Source of the DNA: Gordonia sp. (in: high G+C Gram-positive bacteria)
GTDB taxonomy: Bacteria > Actinomycetota > Actinomycetes > Mycobacteriales > Mycobacteriaceae
NCBI GenBank assembly: GCA_030152405.1
Contig: JASLJL010000111.1
Location: 1-8,604 of the forward strand
Direction of reading: 5' to 3'
Length of the DNA stretch: 8,604 nucleotides
Shown: positions 7,159 through 8,604 of the stretch, in pieces
Numbering within the stretch: position 1 is the first letter of the stretch
Layout of the letters: the number at the start of each line of letters is the position of its first letter
Program-made: the position numbers and the translations under genes
The notes under the pieces: generated by a model
The model's input: the letters and a program-made list of their open reading frames with translations, nothing else
What the model was told of the DNA's origin: nothing
Database searches by the model: none

Positions 7159-7743
7159 ATGTTCGTTCTGACAGTCGATCAACGCAGCAGCCGGACGGAT
7201 CGGGACCGAGTCCCCGATCTGCTCTCCGCGTACTCCGGCGTCCCGACGGTGCGCCCGTTCGACCGGACGGCCGGAGACGAGGTCCAAGCCGTGCTCGACG
7301 ACGCGGCGATCGTCGCATCCGTCGCCCTCGAGCTCGCAGCATCCGAGCAGTGGTCCGTCGGCATCGGCGTCGGCGCCGTCGACCTCCCGCTGCCCGCCAC
7401 AACCCGAGCCGGCCGCGGCCCGGCCTTCGAGGCGGCGCGGGACGCCGTCGAAGCGGCCAAACACGACCGACGACGACTCCGAGTGGTCGCCGAATCACCG
7501 TGGGCGCTGCACGCGCAGACCGCGGGCGCACTCCTCGTCGACACGATGAGCGCCCGGTCCACCGCAGGCCGCGAAGCCGTGGCGCTGATGCGGACCGGCG
7601 TCACCCAGACCGCAGCGGCCGCGGCGCTCGGGATCACCCCGCAAGCCATGTCGTCGAGACTCCAGGCCGCGAGCTGGGACATCCAGACACCCGGCGAGGC
7701 GCTCTTCGCCGCAACACTCCGCGCGACGGAGGACGACTCGTGA
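7159..7743 (+). CDS. SatD-like protein with C-terminal helix-turn-helix, probable DNA-binding regulator
   Basis: The protein has 194 residues. The N-terminal part opens with VLTVDQRSSR (3-12), continues with a Val/Leu/Ala-rich helix (about 42-62) and then GIGVGAVDLPLP (68-79) and GRGPAFEAARDAVEAAK (85-101). That G-I-G-x-G turn followed by GPAF-x-x-AR matches my recollection of the SatD family, named after a gene of the Streptococcus mutans secretion-and-acid-tolerance locus. The C-terminal part has a clear helix-turn-helix, TQTAAAAALGITPQAMSSRL (149-168), of the region-4/MarR-like type. It carries no transmembrane segment. The ATG at 7159 lacks a Shine-Dalgarno but sits 6 nt after a -10-like TAACCT. 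The next gene starts inside its stop codon, so the two are translationally coupled. It probably binds the tandem palindromes at its own promoter. SatD biochemistry is not established to my knowledge; a MarR-type label would be the alternative. Confidence 0.75.
   Translation: MFVLTVDQRSSRTDRDRVPDLLSAYSGVPTVRPFDRTAGDEVQAVLDDAAIVASVALELAASEQWSVGIGVGAVDLPLPATTRAGRGPAFEAARDAVEAAKHDRRRLRVVAESPWALHAQTAGALLVDTMSARSTAGREAVALMRTGVTQTAAAAALGITPQAMSSRLQAASWDIQTPGEALFAATLRATEDDS
7728..7732 (+). promoter_or_regulatory. Shine-Dalgarno fixing the GTG start of the membrane protein gene
   Basis: GGAGG lies 7 nt before the GTG at 7740, inside the last codons of the SatD-like gene. It decides for GTG 7740 as the start, although the frame is open far upstream within the SatD-like gene. 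Confidence 0.8.
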
Positions 7744-8303
7744 TCACCATCGTCCTGGTCGCGACCGCGATCGTCGTCTCCATCGGCGGATCGGCCCTCC
7801 GGTCCCGCCGCGCCGACGACTCGACGGCGTCGGACACGTCGGTGCTCCTCGTCGATTTCGCGTCGTCGGCCGTCGTCGTGACGCTCCTCGTCGCAGGGGC
7901 GGTCGACGCCGCCGTCACCGAACCGCTCGACGGCGCGGTCCTCGTCGCCGGGTACATCCTCACCGTCGTCGCCGCCGCGGTGACCGGCTCCGGAGTCGTC
8001 CGGCTGGTCCTCGCCGCGGGCGGGATACCGACCCGGGCCGACAATCACGACGACGCGACCGTCGACGACGCCCCGCCCCTACGCGGAGGCCGGATCATCG
8101 GAGTCCTCGAACGGACCGGAGTCGCAGCCTGCCTGCTCATCGGCTGGCCGGAGGGCATCCCGGTGATCCTCGCCGTGAAGAGCCTCGCCCGCTTCTCCGA
8201 ACTGCGTGCACCGCACGCCAGCGAACAGTTCATCCTCGGCACGTTCGCATCGGTGCTGTGGGCATGCGCCGTCGCCGGAATCGGGTATCTCCTCGGAACG
8301 TAA
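7740..8303 (+). CDS. Small integral membrane protein with DUF3307-like C-terminal half
   Basis: From the GTG start this is a 187-residue membrane protein with hydrophobic segments at about 2-19, 36-57, 65-93, 126-145 and 164-185. Between the third and fourth lies an acidic, probably cytoplasmic loop (about 98-113, DNHDDATVDD). The second half carries RGGRIIGVLER (115-125), VKSLARFSEL (146-155) and SEQFILGTFAS (161-171). I recall this G-x-x-IG-x-LER ... K-S-x-x-RF ... E-x-x-x-GT-x-x-S pattern from the C-terminal half of DUF3307 proteins, which are often encoded beside SatD-family genes. The N-terminal half lacks the His/Asp/Gln motif I associate with DUF3307. The GTG overlaps the upstream TGA by 4 bp (GTGA). 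Function is unknown; the context suggests a membrane partner or target of the SatD-like protein. Confidence 0.75.
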   Translation: MITIVLVATAIVVSIGGSALRSRRADDSTASDTSVLLVDFASSAVVVTLLVAGAVDAAVTEPLDGAVLVAGYILTVVAAAVTGSGVVRLVLAAGGIPTRADNHDDATVDDAPPLRGGRIIGVLERTGVAACLLIGWPEGIPVILAVKSLARFSELRAPHASEQFILGTFASVLWACAVAGIGYLLGT

Positions 8304-8320
8304 AGCCGCGCGCGTTTAAA

Positions 8321-8604
8321 TCAATAGATGTCGTAGCCAAGACTGCATCCGTCGTAGTAGTAGACGACAGGGTTACCCGTCTGAACCGACGCCTCAAGAA
8401 CCGTCTGCAGAATCGGAAGACCCCCATACAGGTCCGCCATCGCCATTTCGACGGCGGCGATCCGCAGCTCGACCCCGTTCAGACGGAATCGATTCGACGC
8501 CAGATCGTCACGGCCGAAAAGGTCCAGACGCGGAGCCCAGCACCACGACGCGGCACCCTCGCCGGGCATGACTAGCGTCCGGGCAAGGCTTGCGTCGCCC
8601 AGGC
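8321..8604 (-). CDS. Hypothetical protein, C-terminal fragment (runs off the right edge)
   Basis: The frame ends at TGA (complement of 8321-8323) and stays open to the end of the window, so about 94 C-terminal residues are visible. An ATG at 8569 could start an 82-residue protein, but nothing resembling a Shine-Dalgarno precedes it and the upstream codons read as normal protein (GDASLARTLV), so a longer gene is favoured. Visible are a Trp/Cys-containing segment (SWCWAPRLDLFG), a predicted amphipathic helix (ELRIAAVEMAMADL) and an aromatic, Cys-containing tail (VVYYYDGCSLGYDIY). No transmembrane segment or known motif is recognised. Codon use is less GC-extreme than in the neighbouring genes. 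It is convergent with the membrane protein gene across a 17-bp gap. I do not recognise the family. The opposite strand has an open frame here that is Arg/Lys-rich and looks like a shadow. Confidence 0.55.
   Translation of the reverse strand, partial: LGDASLARTLVMPGEGAASWCWAPRLDLFGRDDLASNRFRLNGVELRIAAVEMAMADLYGGLPILQTVLEASVQTGNPVVYYYDGCSLGYDIY

Noticed and set aside
8258..8575. Plus-strand open frame of 105 codons overlapping the end of the membrane protein gene.
   Set aside because: It is Arg/Lys-rich, starts inside a real gene in another frame and lacks a Shine-Dalgarno; the minus-strand reading looks more like protein.

Overview
The window looks like chromosomal DNA from a high-GC actinobacterium, probably of the Mycobacteriales (Gordonia, Williamsia, Rhodococcus or a relative). 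The codons strongly prefer G or C in third position, and the split methylmalonyl-CoA mutase genes followed by meaB fit this group, as do two promoter/start arrangements that suggest leaderless mRNAs. The genus is a guess. No mobile element, CRISPR array, tRNA or rRNA was seen.

Layout. (1) Positions 1-1071, plus strand: the end of one ABC-transporter permease and a complete second permease. They resemble the PhnU/PhnV pair of 2-aminoethylphosphonate importers; the ATPase and binding protein would lie to the left of the window. (2) Positions 1104-6251, minus strand: a tight operon, mutA (small subunit) - mutB (catalytic large subunit) - meaB (G-protein chaperone). MutA and MutB form the adenosylcobalamin-dependent enzyme that interconverts (R)-methylmalonyl-CoA and succinyl-CoA, and MeaB guards its cofactor. 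The first two genes are 4 bp apart and the last two overlap by 4 bp. The operon converges on the permease genes, and an inverted repeat that includes both stop codons lies between them. (3) Positions 6252-6361: a compact divergent regulatory region between mutA and a TVP38/TMEM64 (VTT-domain) membrane protein gene, with several inverted repeats. (4) Positions 6362-7066, plus strand: the VTT-domain protein. (5) Positions 7067-8303, plus strand: a two-gene cassette made of a SatD-like helix-turn-helix protein and, overlapping by 4 bp (GTGA), a small membrane protein whose C-terminal half resembles DUF3307 proteins. Its promoter carries two copies of the palindrome TCAAG-N8-CTTGA, one on the -35 and one on the -10, with no Shine-Dalgarno before the ATG. 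This is the most interesting part of the window. (6) Positions 8321-8604, minus strand: the 3' end of an unrecognised gene that runs off the right edge, with codon use less GC-biased than its neighbours.

How the genes work together. The mut operon is a complete module for the mutase step of propionate, odd-chain and branched-chain catabolism; no epimerase or propionyl-CoA carboxylase is present here. The permeases are a separate uptake unit. The SatD-like/DUF3307-like pair is probably one autoregulated unit of unknown function at or near the membrane.
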